This document shows positions 18,265-27,320 of a DNA stretch of 59,962 bases, in pieces. The stretch comes from Methanosarcinaceae archaeon. GTDB taxonomy: Archaea > Halobacteriota > Methanosarcinia > Methanosarcinales > Methanosarcinaceae. The notes beneath the pieces are model-generated. The model saw only the letters and a program-made list of their open reading frames with translations. It was not told the DNA's origin and made no database searches. Numbering within the stretch: the first letter of the stretch is position 1; each line of letters begins with the position of its first letter. The position numbers and the translations under genes were made by a program. The DNA is taken from the NCBI GenBank assembly GCA_023544565.1, contig JAMJFS010000004.1, positions 20,817-80,778 of the forward strand, given 5' to 3'.

Positions 18265-19272
18265 ATGAAATTTCCAAAACTTGGTAGCCGCAAGTCAATC
18301 GTAGTATATGTTGCAACTGTGGTCAACTTAACGATCGTTTACAGTCTGATCTTCATATATTTATCCAAAATTGAACTACATCCTGAACAGGCAAACCTCA
18401 TAACTGCTGTTTATTGGGTAATGAGCAGTATGACCACAGTAGGATATGGAGACGTTGTCTTTACTTCTAATATAGGAAGGATATTTTCCGTAGTTGTCCA
18501 ACTATCCGGCGTAATTATGATATTTGGATTGATGTTCCCACTCGTAATTACACCCTGGCTTGAAAGGACGATTAAAGTAATGCTGCCCTTGAAGGCTCCT
18601 GAGGGTATGACCGACCACATTATAATATGCAGGTACAACCGACTTGTGGAAACATTGATCAATGAACTGAAAGATCATAGAATTTCATTCATAATTGTCG
18701 ATAATGATGAGCATTTGATACATGAACTGGTAGAAAAGAAGATACCCTGTATATTTGGTTCTGCAAGTAATGAGGAAGCGCTTAAAAATGCAAATATCGA
18801 TACAGCAAGAGTTGTTATTGCAAATGATACTGATGAAGAAAATGCAAATATCGTTTTAACAGCACGTGAATACACTGATGTCGATGTAATTGCAATGGTT
18901 GAGGATACCTCCAAAGCAAAATATTTGAGATATGCCGGAGCAAGCAGAGTCGTTTCACCAAAATCCCTGTTTGGCCGGTTTATTGGTAAAAAGGCTATTG
19001 ATCCTTTCGTAAGCAGACTTACAGGTGCAACCGAATTTTTCGAGGGAGTTAGCATCGTGGAATTCCCGATATATCCAAAAAGCCAATTGATCGGGAATAC
19101 ATTTGAAACTGCCGCGATCCGCGAGCGAACCGGTGCAAACATTGTAGGAATATGGAAAAGTGGTAGCCTTTCTTTTAATCCACACGCAGGAGATATTATA
19201 AAAGACAATTCTGTGCTTCTTGCAATTGGTACTACTGAACAACTATCCAAATTAAAAAAATTAACACGATAA
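18265..19272 (+). CDS. Potassium channel, 2-TM with RCK (TrkA-N/TrkA-C) domain
   Basis: This is an MthK-like ion channel subunit of 335 aa. It has helix M1 (about 12-33), a pore helix and selectivity filter TVGYGD (58-63), helix M2 (about 70-95), then a cytoplasmic RCK N domain (about 112-230) and C domain (about 250-335). The canonical GXGXXG nucleotide motif is altered (IICRYNRLVETLI), as is common in ligand-gated RCK domains. It is followed 29 nt later by a second RCK protein, so the two may work together in K+ homeostasis. Confidence 0.94.
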   Translation: MKFPKLGSRKSIVVYVATVVNLTIVYSLIFIYLSKIELHPEQANLITAVYWVMSSMTTVGYGDVVFTSNIGRIFSVVVQLSGVIMIFGLMFPLVITPWLERTIKVMLPLKAPEGMTDHIIICRYNRLVETLINELKDHRISFIIVDNDEHLIHELVEKKIPCIFGSASNEEALKNANIDTARVVIANDTDEENANIVLTAREYTDVDVIAMVEDTSKAKYLRYAGASRVVSPKSLFGRFIGKKAIDPFVSRLTGATEFFEGVSIVEFPIYPKSQLIGNTFETAAIRERTGANIVGIWKSGSLSFNPHAGDIIKDNSVLLAIGTTEQLSKLKKLTR

Positions 19273-19301
19273 TGAGCACTTCATATATCGACAACAACTA
19301 A

Positions 19302-19994
19302 ATGGTGAATAAAATGATTAAAAATGGACATCTGATAGTACTCGGATATGGGGATGTTGGCAAACAAATAGTGGAAGTACTTCAGGATAACGATGTTCGT
19401 TTTGTGGTTGTCGATTTGAATAAAAATGCACTTGAGAGTGTAAACTTTGAATATGTTATAGGCAATGGCGCAGATGAAGATGTACTGAAAGAAGCAGGAG
19501 TGGAAAGTGCATCAACAGTGATTGTTACCTTGAATGATGATACAAACGTGATATTTGCAACACTCATAACACGAAGTTTAAACCCAAAATCCACCATACT
19601 TGCAAGAGCAAATTCGGTGACGTCCATTGAAAAAATATACAAAGCCGGTGCGGATTATGTTGCTTCACTTTCAATAGTAGCTGGCCAGATGCTTGCAAAA
19701 ATGACAGCAACATGCATGAATCGTGTATGTGAAGACATTGATGAGGACATCATGCTCTATGAAGGTATCGAGATTGAAAAACACCATGTTCACAAAGGAT
19801 CCGATCTTATTGGTAAATCTGTGGCAAAACTGGATATCAGGCATACGGTGGGATGCACAATTATCGGGATCGAACGTGATAATAAGGTCATTACTGACAT
19901 TGTCCCTTCAATGGTTATCAATGAAGAGGACATTGTGGCTGTAGTGGGCAGCAGGGATCAGGTGTCTGCGTTTAAAAAACATTATATCGAGTAG
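19302..19994 (+). CDS. TrkA-family potassium-channel/transporter regulatory protein
   Basis: A soluble 230-aa protein with an intact Rossmann motif, GYGDVGKQIVEVL (about 15-27), and acidic VVVDLN at the end of beta-2, so it probably binds NAD(H) or a nucleotide. VIGNGADEDVLKEAGV follows, and a TrkA-C domain lies at about 145-225. No membrane segment is present. It lies just downstream of the K+ channel gene, probably in one operon. An internal ATG at 19314, preceded by GGTG, is an alternative start. Confidence 0.9.
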   Translation: MVNKMIKNGHLIVLGYGDVGKQIVEVLQDNDVRFVVVDLNKNALESVNFEYVIGNGADEDVLKEAGVESASTVIVTLNDDTNVIFATLITRSLNPKSTILARANSVTSIEKIYKAGADYVASLSIVAGQMLAKMTATCMNRVCEDIDEDIMLYEGIEIEKHHVHKGSDLIGKSVAKLDIRHTVGCTIIGIERDNKVITDIVPSMVINEEDIVAVVGSRDQVSAFKKHYIE

Positions 19995-20137
19995 CACGCA
20001 TACACATTAATCAGTCAATTCTACCTGTCCAGAGATTTTCACAATTGAGTGTTTCAAATTTATTTGAAACCAAAACGCTTAAGTATTTCAACATCAATTG
20101 AAATTGTGTATAGGTTTGTACGGTCTTACCACCCCCT

Positions 20138-20404
20138 ATGCAGCAGCGAAATAGTGGAGTTCCCGCATCAAAAGTGCCTGGCGAGATTTCACAACCATTT
20201 ATTGACATGGTAATGTCAATGCAGGATTCGGCTTTCATCGAAGTCAGTGATGTATTCGATTATGACATTAAACCACCTACCGTACAATTCAAAAGAGTGA
20301 AATGTGATGTCTGTGGTGAAATGGTTATTGAAAAATATGCACGTATACTTGACGACAAGATCGCATGTATACCATGTCTGGAAAAGGAACAAAGGGTATT
20401 TTAG
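20138..20404 (+). CDS. FmdE-like C-terminal zinc-domain protein, probably truncated
   Basis: The 88-aa product ends in a four-cysteine zinc motif, CDVCGE...ARILDDKIACIPC, as found at the C-terminus of FmdE-family proteins. The N-terminal FmdE domain (His/Cys-containing FHGH...CPG) is missing, and the DNA upstream shows no trace of it. There is no clear ribosome binding site before the ATG. This may be a decayed gene or a stand-alone zinc-ribbon protein. Confidence 0.5.
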   Translation: MQQRNSGVPASKVPGEISQPFIDMVMSMQDSAFIEVSDVFDYDIKPPTVQFKRVKCDVCGEMVIEKYARILDDKIACIPCLEKEQRVF

Positions 20405-20430
20405 GGTGCAAAACACCCTACAACTTTTCT
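20402..20430 (+). terminator. Terminator after the FmdE-like ORF
   Basis: TAGGGTG (20402-20408) / CACCCTA (20414-20420), a perfect 7-bp stem with a 5-nt loop, is followed by CAACTTTTCTTTT. The stem starts in the stop codon. Confidence 0.65.
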
Positions 20431-20464
20431 TTTCGAATGGTTACAAAATATCTACGAATAAATG

Positions 20465-20487
20465 TTTTTGTTTAGACTAAACAAAAA
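20465..20487. repeat. Perfect 23-nt palindrome
   Basis: TTTTTGTTTAG and CTAAACAAAAA are 11-nt perfect inverted arms around a single A. It lies between the FmdE-like stub and the GC-rich palindrome at 20498. It could be a protein-binding site or a bidirectional terminator. Confidence 0.6.
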
Positions 20488-20497
20488 TCAATGCAAT

Positions 20498-20520
20498 AAC
20501 CGCCGCAGGCGGCATATTTC
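20498..20520. repeat. GC-rich palindromic repeat, copy 1
   Basis: A 23-nt sequence containing CCGCCGCAGGCGGC (stem CCGCC/GGCGG) is identical to 57339-57361. The rest of 20521-21000 holds no recognisable gene. It does contain a 12-bp inverted repeat, ATGAAAGTACCC (20611-20622) / GGGTACTTTCAT (20767-20778), and a phrase near 20850 (GAACATCAGC then ATTT) that recurs near 57443. This suggests a degenerate dispersed element. Confidence 0.6.
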
Positions 20521-21000
20521 ATTACCAAGACCTTACAAAAAGATTATTCAAATTATACATTAAATGCAAAAAAACGTACATGAAATTCTTCGAATAACAT
20601 GCACAAAAAAATGAAAGTACCCCTTGCACAATCTTTTTTTGTTATTACTCCAACTATTCTTTGGGCAGGATAAGTTGTCTTTATTTCAGTTCTTCGAACC
20701 GTTGAAAAAACATCCTTTGAGATTGTTGTTTTATTCACAATGGTTATCGTGGAATGTTAAGATTAAGGGTACTTTCATGCTAAATAATAAATTCTTGTGT
20801 AGGAGTTTTTTTCGTGGTACAGATAATGTCTAACATTATGCGATCCAAATAAATCCGAACATCAGCACGGATTTCTTGGTGGTGGCAGAATGCACCGTCT
20901 GCAGTGGATTGTAAACTCGAAGTTAAGAATAAATAAACAGATGTTAGTTACTTATGTGATACACGTTTGTTAAATAACCAATTATACAGGGCGTGATTAA

Positions 21001-21753
21001 ATGGAACCTCTTACAATTGCTGTAATGGTATTCTTTATTGCAGTGATATTCTCAATGCTGGGACTTGGCGGTGGTCTTGTATATGTGCCGTTGTTCTATT
21101 GGCTTGGCATCGATATGCTTATCGCGATCCCAACAGCCCTTTTGCTAAATGCTGTTACCTCAAGTTCAGCCGCAATCACATATCTGAGGAAACGAATGGT
21201 CGATCTGCACACTGCGGCCCCATTTATCATTGCGTCCACAATTGGAGCGCCCATTGGTGCATATTTTACAAAATTCACACCAGTGGAAACTCTCCTCTGG
21301 GCTTTTAGTGTTGTACTTGTGCTTGCAGGTGCACGAATGATATTTTTCAAAACCAGCGACGAGGGGGCCAATCTTTCAGATAATGGTGTGAAAAAACGTT
21401 TAGTGGCCGGAGTTGGTTTTGGATTTTTGATCGGAATGGTTGCAGGATTACTTGGCACCGGGGGAGGAGTGTTTATCGTGCCAGTACTTGTCGCACTTGG
21501 ATTCGGGATGAAGCGTGCATCGGCGACATCGGGATTCATCGTAATATTCTCATCGATATCCGGTTTTTTGGGACACCTCGGAACTGGACATCTTAATGCA
21601 GAACTTATGACATATACAGCTATAGCCGCATTCATTGGAGGGCAGGTCGGCTCGCGCCTTATGTACAGCAAAATGAAATCAAAGACCATCAAGCAGATGT
21701 TTGGTGTTGTGCTTTGGGTAATGGCAGTTAAGATTGTGACTGGGTTGCTGTAG
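21001..21753 (+). CDS. TauE/SafE-family membrane permease
   Basis: This 250-aa protein has about eight membrane helices in two related halves. Each half starts with a glycine-rich motif (MLGLGGGLVYVPLF at about 19-32, GLLGTGGGVFIVPVL at about 148-162). The family is associated with sulfite, sulfonate or other anion export; the substrate is not evident here. It is a monocistronic gene. A conserved ribosome binding site is not obvious (GGGCGTG before the ATG). Confidence 0.88.
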   Translation: MEPLTIAVMVFFIAVIFSMLGLGGGLVYVPLFYWLGIDMLIAIPTALLLNAVTSSSAAITYLRKRMVDLHTAAPFIIASTIGAPIGAYFTKFTPVETLLWAFSVVLVLAGARMIFFKTSDEGANLSDNGVKKRLVAGVGFGFLIGMVAGLLGTGGGVFIVPVLVALGFGMKRASATSGFIVIFSSISGFLGHLGTGHLNAELMTYTAIAAFIGGQVGSRLMYSKMKSKTIKQMFGVVLWVMAVKIVTGLL

Positions 21754-21816
21754 GGTTGAGTTAGAAATTCGTGATGTTTTGATTTATGCTGTACAATGAA
21801 TAATGAAACATCGTGA

Positions 21817-21926
21817 AAAGTGAATTATACTGCTCCGCAAGTCGAACTACATGACGATGTTCTCAGGTTCATGCATAATTTTGAGGTTCCTTTTGACAAT
21901 AATCTGGCAGAAAAGGATATCAAAAT
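21817..21926 (+). pseudogene. C-terminal fragment of an IS66-type transposase
   Basis: In frame after a stop at 21814-21816, the DNA encodes VELHDDVLRFMHNF then EVPFDNNLAEKDIKI. This is the conserved last catalytic region of IS66 TnpC (FDNNxAExDIR). It is cut off at 21926, where the terminal repeat of the IS1634-like element begins. No other part of the IS66 element is visible on either side. Confidence 0.75.
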
Positions 21927-23638
21927 CGCACTTTCCGCAGGTAAATCCCAAAAGTAAATCTTTTTAATCAACTTCCTCCATTTCATTAGTAAACTCATCT
22001 GAGGGGATGAACAACTGATGGAAATAACAACTACAACACTATCACATTTAGGATTAGTTTGCGGAACATTTGACGAACTTGGTATTGCAAATATAATAGA
22101 TGCCAACATACCAAAAAGTCGAAATCATAATCTATCCCATTCCACAGTAATGAAAGCCATGTGTGCAAATGGTTTGGGATTCAATGAAAGCCGACTGTAC
22201 CTTTATTCTAAATATTTTGAAAACCTTCCAACAAAACGATTATTAGGAAAAGGTATTCTTCCAGAACATATCAACGATGACGTTCTTGGGAGAACACTTG
22301 ATAAAATTTATGAACACGGTTGTACTGAACTTTTCAACAAGATAGTTCTCAAAGCAATGAAAAACGTTCCATTTGACAAACATATTTTACACAATGACAC
22401 AACCAGTTTCAGCTTATATGGAAATTATAAAAATCGTGATACTGACCTCAACTCCATTGAAATTACTTACGGTCACCCTAAAGATAATTGATGGGATCTT
22501 AAACGTTTTGTACTGAATATGGTGTGTAATCAGGAAGTAATACCACTTTTTGTAGAAACTCTTTCGGGAAATGCATCTGATAAAACAACATTATTAAAAT
22601 CAGTCAAGAAAATTTAGAAGAGTCTTGAATTGGATGAAAAAGTGTATTACATTGCAGATAGTGCAATTTATAGTGAAGACAACATCACAGAATTAGGTAA
22701 AAAAACTCTTTGGATTACAAGAGTACCTGCAACGATCAATGAAGTGAAAGATCTCCTGAATACAGATTTTGAATTGGAATTTTGTACGGATCAGCGATAC
22801 TCGTATTATGAAACTACATCGTCATATGGGGGAATGAAACAAAAGTGGGTATTGATCCAATCTAAAGCGATGAAAACACGAATGGAAAAGACTTTTGACA
22901 ACAACATTAAGAGGAAACTGGAAACTGCAACGAAATCTCTTAATAAATTGAAGCGAGTGGAATATGCATGTGAAAAGGATGCAAATTTAGCTACAAAAAA
23001 GTGGATTGATAAACATCAAAGTTATCAATTTGAACAATTATCAATTGAGTCAAAATCACGTAGGGTAGGGGGTAAAAAAAGAAGACCAGAGAAGGGGGAA
23101 GAACTTGAAACTTGTTATTTGATCAAGGCAAAAATCAAAGCCGATAAACAGGTATTAGCACAAGAACGTGAAAAACTGGGACGATTTGTTCTAGCGACAA
23201 ATGATCTTGAACTTACAGTTGATGAAATATTATCGTATTATAAAAGTCAAGGCAATGTTGAGCGTGGGTTTATGTTTCTGAAAGATAAGAGCTTTCATGT
23301 TTCAGAGGTGTACTTGAAGAAAGAAAGTAGAATTGAAGCATTGTCAATGATTATGGTGCTATGTTTGTTCCTTTATTCAATTGCCCAATGGAAGCTAAGG
23401 TGTGGGTTAAAAGAAACTAATAATTGTGTTAGGAATCAAGTTAAGAAGCCTACACAGAGTCCTACTATGAAATAGATATTTTTCTTGTTTAGGAGGATTA
23501 CGGAATTGGCAATTCCACTTGATGGAACTGTTGAGAGGAGGGTGGCAAATATGACTGGTGAATTATGGGATATTTTGAGTCTGATGGGGAAAGAATGCGA
23601 AAAATACTATGTTTGATGAAAGACGTGCGGAAAGTGCG
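21927..23638 (+). mobile_element. IS1634-like insertion sequence (dead)
   Basis: Perfect 13-bp terminal inverted repeats CGCACTTTCCGCA (21927-21939) and TGCGGAAAGTGCG (23626-23638) bound a 1712-bp element holding one transposase frame. The left end interrupts an IS66 relic. I see no target-site duplication (AAAAT against GTCTG), so one flank may have been lost. The transposase has three nonsense codons, so the copy cannot move itself. Confidence 0.8.
22018..23616 (+). pseudogene. IS1634-family DDE transposase with three in-frame stops
   Basis: One frame of 533 codons runs from ATG 22018 to TGA 23614. It is interrupted by TGA (22489-22491), TAG (22615-22617) and TAG (23473-23475) with no frameshift. 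Family features survive: TFDELGIANIID and FDKHILHNDTTSFSLYG near the first DDE Asp, FVETLSGNASDKTTL, YYIADSAIY, LGRFVLATND, YKSQGNVERGFMFLKD and a final EKYYV. The full length matches IS1634 transposases. All three stops are consistent with single transitions (for example TGG to TAG in PTMRW). Two are TAG, but the TGA argues against pyrrolysine readthrough. Confidence 0.85.
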
Positions 23639-23688
23639 GTCTGTGATACACCATACATTTGTGCAAGATACATAGCACCACCACCCAC

Positions 23689-23868
23689 TCATTCTTTTAC
23701 ATATCCTGCTTCATATCTTTGAAGTCCAGGCAGACGTAATGCTCCAAAACCAGGGTTTGCCGTATGCACTGGCACCCCGAGTTCATCTACCAGTTTCCCA
23801 AAATTTGCACTGGTATCATTAATAACATATTTTGTAGTCGCGATCGATATATTGCCTGTATTTAAACG
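23689..23868 (-). pseudogene. Orphan C-terminal coding fragment downstream of proS
   Basis: A minus-strand frame with no start codon is open for 60 codons between TAA (23869-23871) and TGA (23689-23691). It reads like real protein: TTKYVINDTSANFGKLVDEL, then GVPVHTANPGFGALRLPGLQ, then RYEAGYVKE. I do not recognise the family. It looks like the tail of a gene whose 5' part was lost, next to the insertion-sequence graveyard. Confidence 0.45.
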
Positions 23869-23902
23869 TTAATGGCAGTTGTTAATGTTAATTGATCGCC
23901 GA

Positions 23903-25339
23903 TCAATATGTTCTTGCAACATACACTCTGGTTGTTGCATCTGCACCACATACCGGACATTTTCCGGTGACGTTCTCATCCTGTCCGGTAGGGATCCCGA
24001 GTATTCCTGCGCCGATATCTTCTTCAAGTTTAAGACCGCATTCTTTTTCACCACACCAGTATACTCTTGCAATACCCAGTGAAATTTTTTCCTTGACATC
24101 ATCCAATGTATCACAATCGAATATGCGGCTCTGTACATTATTTTCTGCCTTTGCAAGTAGGTCTGCATGAATGTTGTCGAACCTCTTCAAGATCTCGTTC
24201 TTGATATCATCAAGCGGCACCTGTTCCTTTTCACCGGTGTCACGACGTACTACCATAGCAGCATTGTTCTTCAAGTCCCGCGGTCCGAGTTCAATTCTGA
24301 TCGGAACGCCACGCATTTCCCACTTGTAATACTTGGCACCCGGGCGGTTATCACTATTATCGATCTTGACGCGTATGCCGGCAGATTCAAGGATTGACCT
24401 TACATTCTCACATGCTTCGAGAACTTCTGTCCCGTCCTTGAATATAATAGGTATGATGACAACCTGTATAGGTGCGATCTGTGGTGGAAGCACCAGTCCC
24501 TTATCGTCGCCGTGTATGGAGATCATTGATGCAATGGAACGCTCAGATATCCCGTAGCATGTCTGTTGGGCTAAGATTTGTTCTCCTTCCGGGTTTTCAT
24601 ATGTAATATCGAATGTCTTTGCAAAAGTGTTACCCAGATGGTGTGCAGTGCCGACCTGAAGTGTCTTTCCATCAGGCATCAGTGCATCGACAGCTATGGT
24701 ATAATCCGCGCCAGGGAATTTGTCCCAGTCAGGTCTTTTTGACGGAAGGACAGGGACTCCAAGCTGGCGGTAGAATTCAATGTAGATGCGTATTGCTTCA
24801 TCGACCTGTGCGGCAGCATCGTCCCATGTTGCATGGACGGTATGTGCTTCTTTGAATGATGTAATTTCCCGAAGTCTAATGAGTGGACGTGTGTGTTTTG
24901 TTTCATATCGGAACGTGTTCACGATCTGGTAAAGTTTTAGTGGAAGGTCTGCATGTGAGCGTACCCACAGTTTGTACATTGGATAAATGGCAGTCTCACT
25001 TGTTGGGCGAAGTGCAAGTTTGACCTCAAGCGGACTGGTTCCACCATGTGTCACCCAATAGACCTCTTCCTCAAAGCCTTTTATGTGCTCTGCTTCTTTC
25101 ATGAACTCATGTTCAGGGATAAGAAGTGGAAAGAGTGTCTCTTGATGGTCTTTGTCAAGCAGTTCCCTGATGATGGCATAAACGTTCTTTCTGATAGAAA
25201 AACCAAAAGGATGCCAGACGTATAATCCCTTTACAGGATAACGTACATCCATTATCTCGGCTGCACGCAGCAGCTCATTGTACCATTCACTGAAATTCTC
25301 TTTTGCAGGAAGTGCTGCTTCCTTTTCTTGTTCTGCCAT
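23903..25339 (-). CDS. proS: Prolyl-tRNA synthetase (archaeal/eukaryal type)
   Basis: This class II synthetase has 478 aa. Motif 2 lies around [37 protein letters not shown] follows, and the motif 3 region has [11 protein letters not shown]. The anticodon-binding domain and the C-terminal zinc-binding extension (CGEKECG, CPVCGA) with final aromatic TY are typical of the archaeal form. The monocistronic minus-strand gene starts [20 protein letters not shown]. The 25340-25463 gap has no gene. Confidence 0.96.
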   Translation of the reverse strand: MAEQEKEAALPAKENFSEWYNELLRAAEIMDVRYPVKGLYVWHPFGFSIRKNVYAIIRELLDKDHQETLFPLLIPEHEFMKEAEHIKGFEEEVYWVTHGGTSPLEVKLALRPTSETAIYPMYKLWVRSHADLPLKLYQIVNTFRYETKHTRPLIRLREITSFKEAHTVHATWDDAAAQVDEAIRIYIEFYRQLGVPVLPSKRPDWDKFPGADYTIAVDALMPDGKTLQVGTAHHLGNTFAKTFDITYENPEGEQILAQQTCYGISERSIASMISIHGDDKGLVLPPQIAPIQVVIIPIIFKDGTEVLEACENVRSILESAGIRVKIDNSDNRPGAKYYKWEMRGVPIRIELGPRDLKNNAAMVVRRDTGEKEQVPLDDIKNEILKRFDNIHADLLAKAENNVQSRIFDCDTLDDVKEKISLGIARVYWCGEKECGLKLEEDIGAGILGIPTGQDENVTGKCPVCGADATTRVYVARTY

Positions 25340-25463
25340 GCTTTCACTCGATTATTTGAATGTTTTTTAGATAAATTGATGCATTGCTTATAGACATTTC
25401 CATTACACAAAAAATGTAGATCCGATAATTTTTAAAAAAGTAACAAATAAGAATAGAGAAATC

Positions 25464-26105
25464 TCATTCCCCAAGCGGCTGTGCATTATCAGATGTATCA
25501 ACAGTAATTTCAGATGAATCTACATCAAATATTATCATGCCTGTCTTAAGGTCACTTGCTTCATCTGGTGTTAAAGTTTTAGAAATTGCTTTGTCAGATA
25601 TTATGGCACTGTTGCCAAGCGGGTCTTCAATAATGATTGTGAGTTTTTGTTTACCCAATCTTGCATCATTCATTTTTTTCAGGATATCCAGACTGATCGC
25701 GTATTTCTCTTCATCATCCTTGACCCATTTGGATGCTGTTACGACAACATCTTGTATCCTATCCAATACACCTTCGATATTGGTCACATAGGAATCCGAG
25801 ATCATACCAGGTTCCACCTCGATGCCAATCTCAGGAATCCTTATAGTTCCAGAAGTCGAGCGAACAATTCTTGCATCAAGATCATCAATTGTCTCAACCG
25901 TCATTTCATAACGCACGGGTTCTTTCTGCGTTAGGATCATTGTGTCTGCAAACCTGAAACTACAATCACAAAGCGCAGTGATATACATTACTTCGCCAAA
26001 AAAAGGAATGTTGTCACTAATCCAGTGAATGATCAAGTCCTCATGGCACAGAGGACAGGATGTGAAAGTATCGAAAGTCTGTTGTGGATTTTGCTCTGTG
26101 GTCAA
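25464..26105 (-). CDS. ZPR1-type zinc-finger protein
   Basis: This 213-aa archaeal ZPR1-related protein starts with a four-cysteine zinc finger (CPLCHEDL...ITALCDCSFR). The ZPR1 beta-domain follows (YEMTVETIDDLDARIVRSTSG, IRIPEIGIEVEPG). Eukaryotic ZPR1 is a chaperone for elongation factor 1A; the archaeal role is unproved. Its start overlaps the sepF stop by 4 nt (ATGA), indicating translational coupling. Confidence 0.87.
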   Translation of the reverse strand: MTTEQNPQQTFDTFTSCPLCHEDLIIHWISDNIPFFGEVMYITALCDCSFRFADTMILTQKEPVRYEMTVETIDDLDARIVRSTSGTIRIPEIGIEVEPGMISDSYVTNIEGVLDRIQDVVVTASKWVKDDEEKYAISLDILKKMNDARLGKQKLTIIIEDPLGNSAIISDKAISKTLTPDEASDLKTGMIIFDVDSSEITVDTSDNAQPLGE

Positions 26106-26482
26106 TATCTGGCACCGATAATTTTTGATCTGTCGATCCTGATGCCGGTTGGGGTAACCAGTACTTGATCGTCCTTGATTCCTGCAATATCGCCGCGGAC
26201 GTCTATAACAACGTCTTTGAGGTCCTTTAACGCACGGTCAAGCAGAAGTTTGTCGGCCTTGATGTTTGAGATATCGATCATCAAAATATTGCCGTCATAA
26301 ATCTCTTTTTTCAAACCAGGCAGTTCGTTAAGATTTGTGAGTTCCGCAACTCTGATGTATGTTTCTGCTGGTTCATCATCCATAACTTCTTCGTATTTGC
26401 CAAGATCAAGATCCGTATATTCATCAATGCTATTTGTAGGTCTTGTGCCATTGCCAAATATTTTATTCATAATTTTTGCCAT
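26102..26482 (-). CDS. sepF: SepF-like cell division protein
   Basis: SepF anchors FtsZ to the membrane in archaea that lack FtsA. ATG at 26482 gives MAKIMNKIFGNG, an N-terminal amphipathic membrane-targeting segment; a start three codons earlier is possible. The disordered acidic linker runs to about residue 45. The SepF core follows (TYIRVAELTNLNELPGLKKE, GNILMIDISNI, LKDVVIDVRGDIAGI) and ends VLVTPTGIRIDRSKI. The core glycine-containing GDIAGI turn is present. It overlaps the ZPR1-like gene. Confidence 0.9.
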   Translation of the reverse strand: MAKIMNKIFGNGTRPTNSIDEYTDLDLGKYEEVMDDEPAETYIRVAELTNLNELPGLKKEIYDGNILMIDISNIKADKLLLDRALKDLKDVVIDVRGDIAGIKDDQVLVTPTGIRIDRSKIIGARY

Positions 26483-26664
26483 AATCCACACCTTTGTTCT
26501 ATAAAACTTTAGTGATATATTGTGATGTATTAATATTAATCTTAATTAAGTTTGTCATTATGATTCGAGCCAGACTTATTTGACTTTAGTGATGTATTGA
26601 CTTATTATAATGTTACTGGTTTAGACATTCATCATATTTTAAATGATATACTCTCATGTGGTAC

Positions 26665-27147
26665 TCAAACATCGATATTCCACAACTTATCCCCTACATA
26701 GTGCAACGACTTTATCGCTTTTCCCGATTCACCGACCATTGCATCTCCAGAGATCAATGCACGTCCTATAGCAAGTGGTTTAAAGTGTGTTTCATCCTTT
26801 ATAATGACCAGATCGCCTTCTTTGATGTCAGAATCGGCACTTACGATGCCGGGACACATGATATCAGCGCCATTGACCACAAACCGCACAGCACCTGCAT
26901 CTACAACCACTATGTGTTTTGCAAGTCCAAGTTCAATCGCACCGCGGACTGTAGGGAAATATTCTCCATTTGTAGAGAACAAAAGGAGTTTTCCATCTAT
27001 CAGGATAACATTGAAAGTATCTATGAGAGCAGTTTCGAATTTACTGTCCTTGAGTTCTTTAATAATGTCTCCGAACGTGGTTGTAAGTTCATCCATCAAT
27101 TTATTTTTTACACTTTTCCTAAGTTGGACTCTGGATCTTATCTTCAA
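26665..27147 (-). CDS. PUA-domain RNA-binding protein
   Basis: This 160-aa protein has an N-terminal alpha/beta domain (about 1-75) and a C-terminal PUA domain (about 78-155). The PUA domain shows HIVVVDAGAVRFVVNGADIMCPGI split over two strands, then GDLVII, KPLAIGRAL and GKAIKSLHYVGDKLW. This is the MCT-1/TMA20-like archaeal family, thought to bind RNA or ribosomes. It diverges from ileS. The gap 26492-26664 holds no gene. Confidence 0.88.
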   Translation of the reverse strand: MKIRSRVQLRKSVKNKLMDELTTTFGDIIKELKDSKFETALIDTFNVILIDGKLLLFSTNGEYFPTVRGAIELGLAKHIVVVDAGAVRFVVNGADIMCPGIVSADSDIKEGDLVIIKDETHFKPLAIGRALISGDAMVGESGKAIKSLHYVGDKLWNIDV

Positions 27148-27320
27148 TCTATCACCTGTTCTCTATGCAATAGAACCCTATATAGTGATGTCATAAAGTA
27201 TCCCGACAGTTTTAAAGATTGCGTGTTTATGGTCGAATTCCGGTTAAAACCCAAAGCATTTAAATTAATTACTGTATTTAGGAAAGATAAAAATCATCTT
27301 ATTCATGGAGACCACTTATT

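Noticed and set aside
20553-20738. Minus-strand ORF of 61 codons in the gene-free gap
   Set aside because: No ribosome binding site, no recognisable family and odd composition; it lies inside the inverted-repeat region.
21825-22109. Minus-strand ORF over the IS left end
   Set aside because: It is a shadow of the IS66 relic and transposase frames on the plus strand.
22489-23475. TAG codons in the transposase read as pyrrolysine
   Set aside because: One of the three internal stops is TGA, and all three fall where relatives have ordinary residues. Simple decay is the better explanation.
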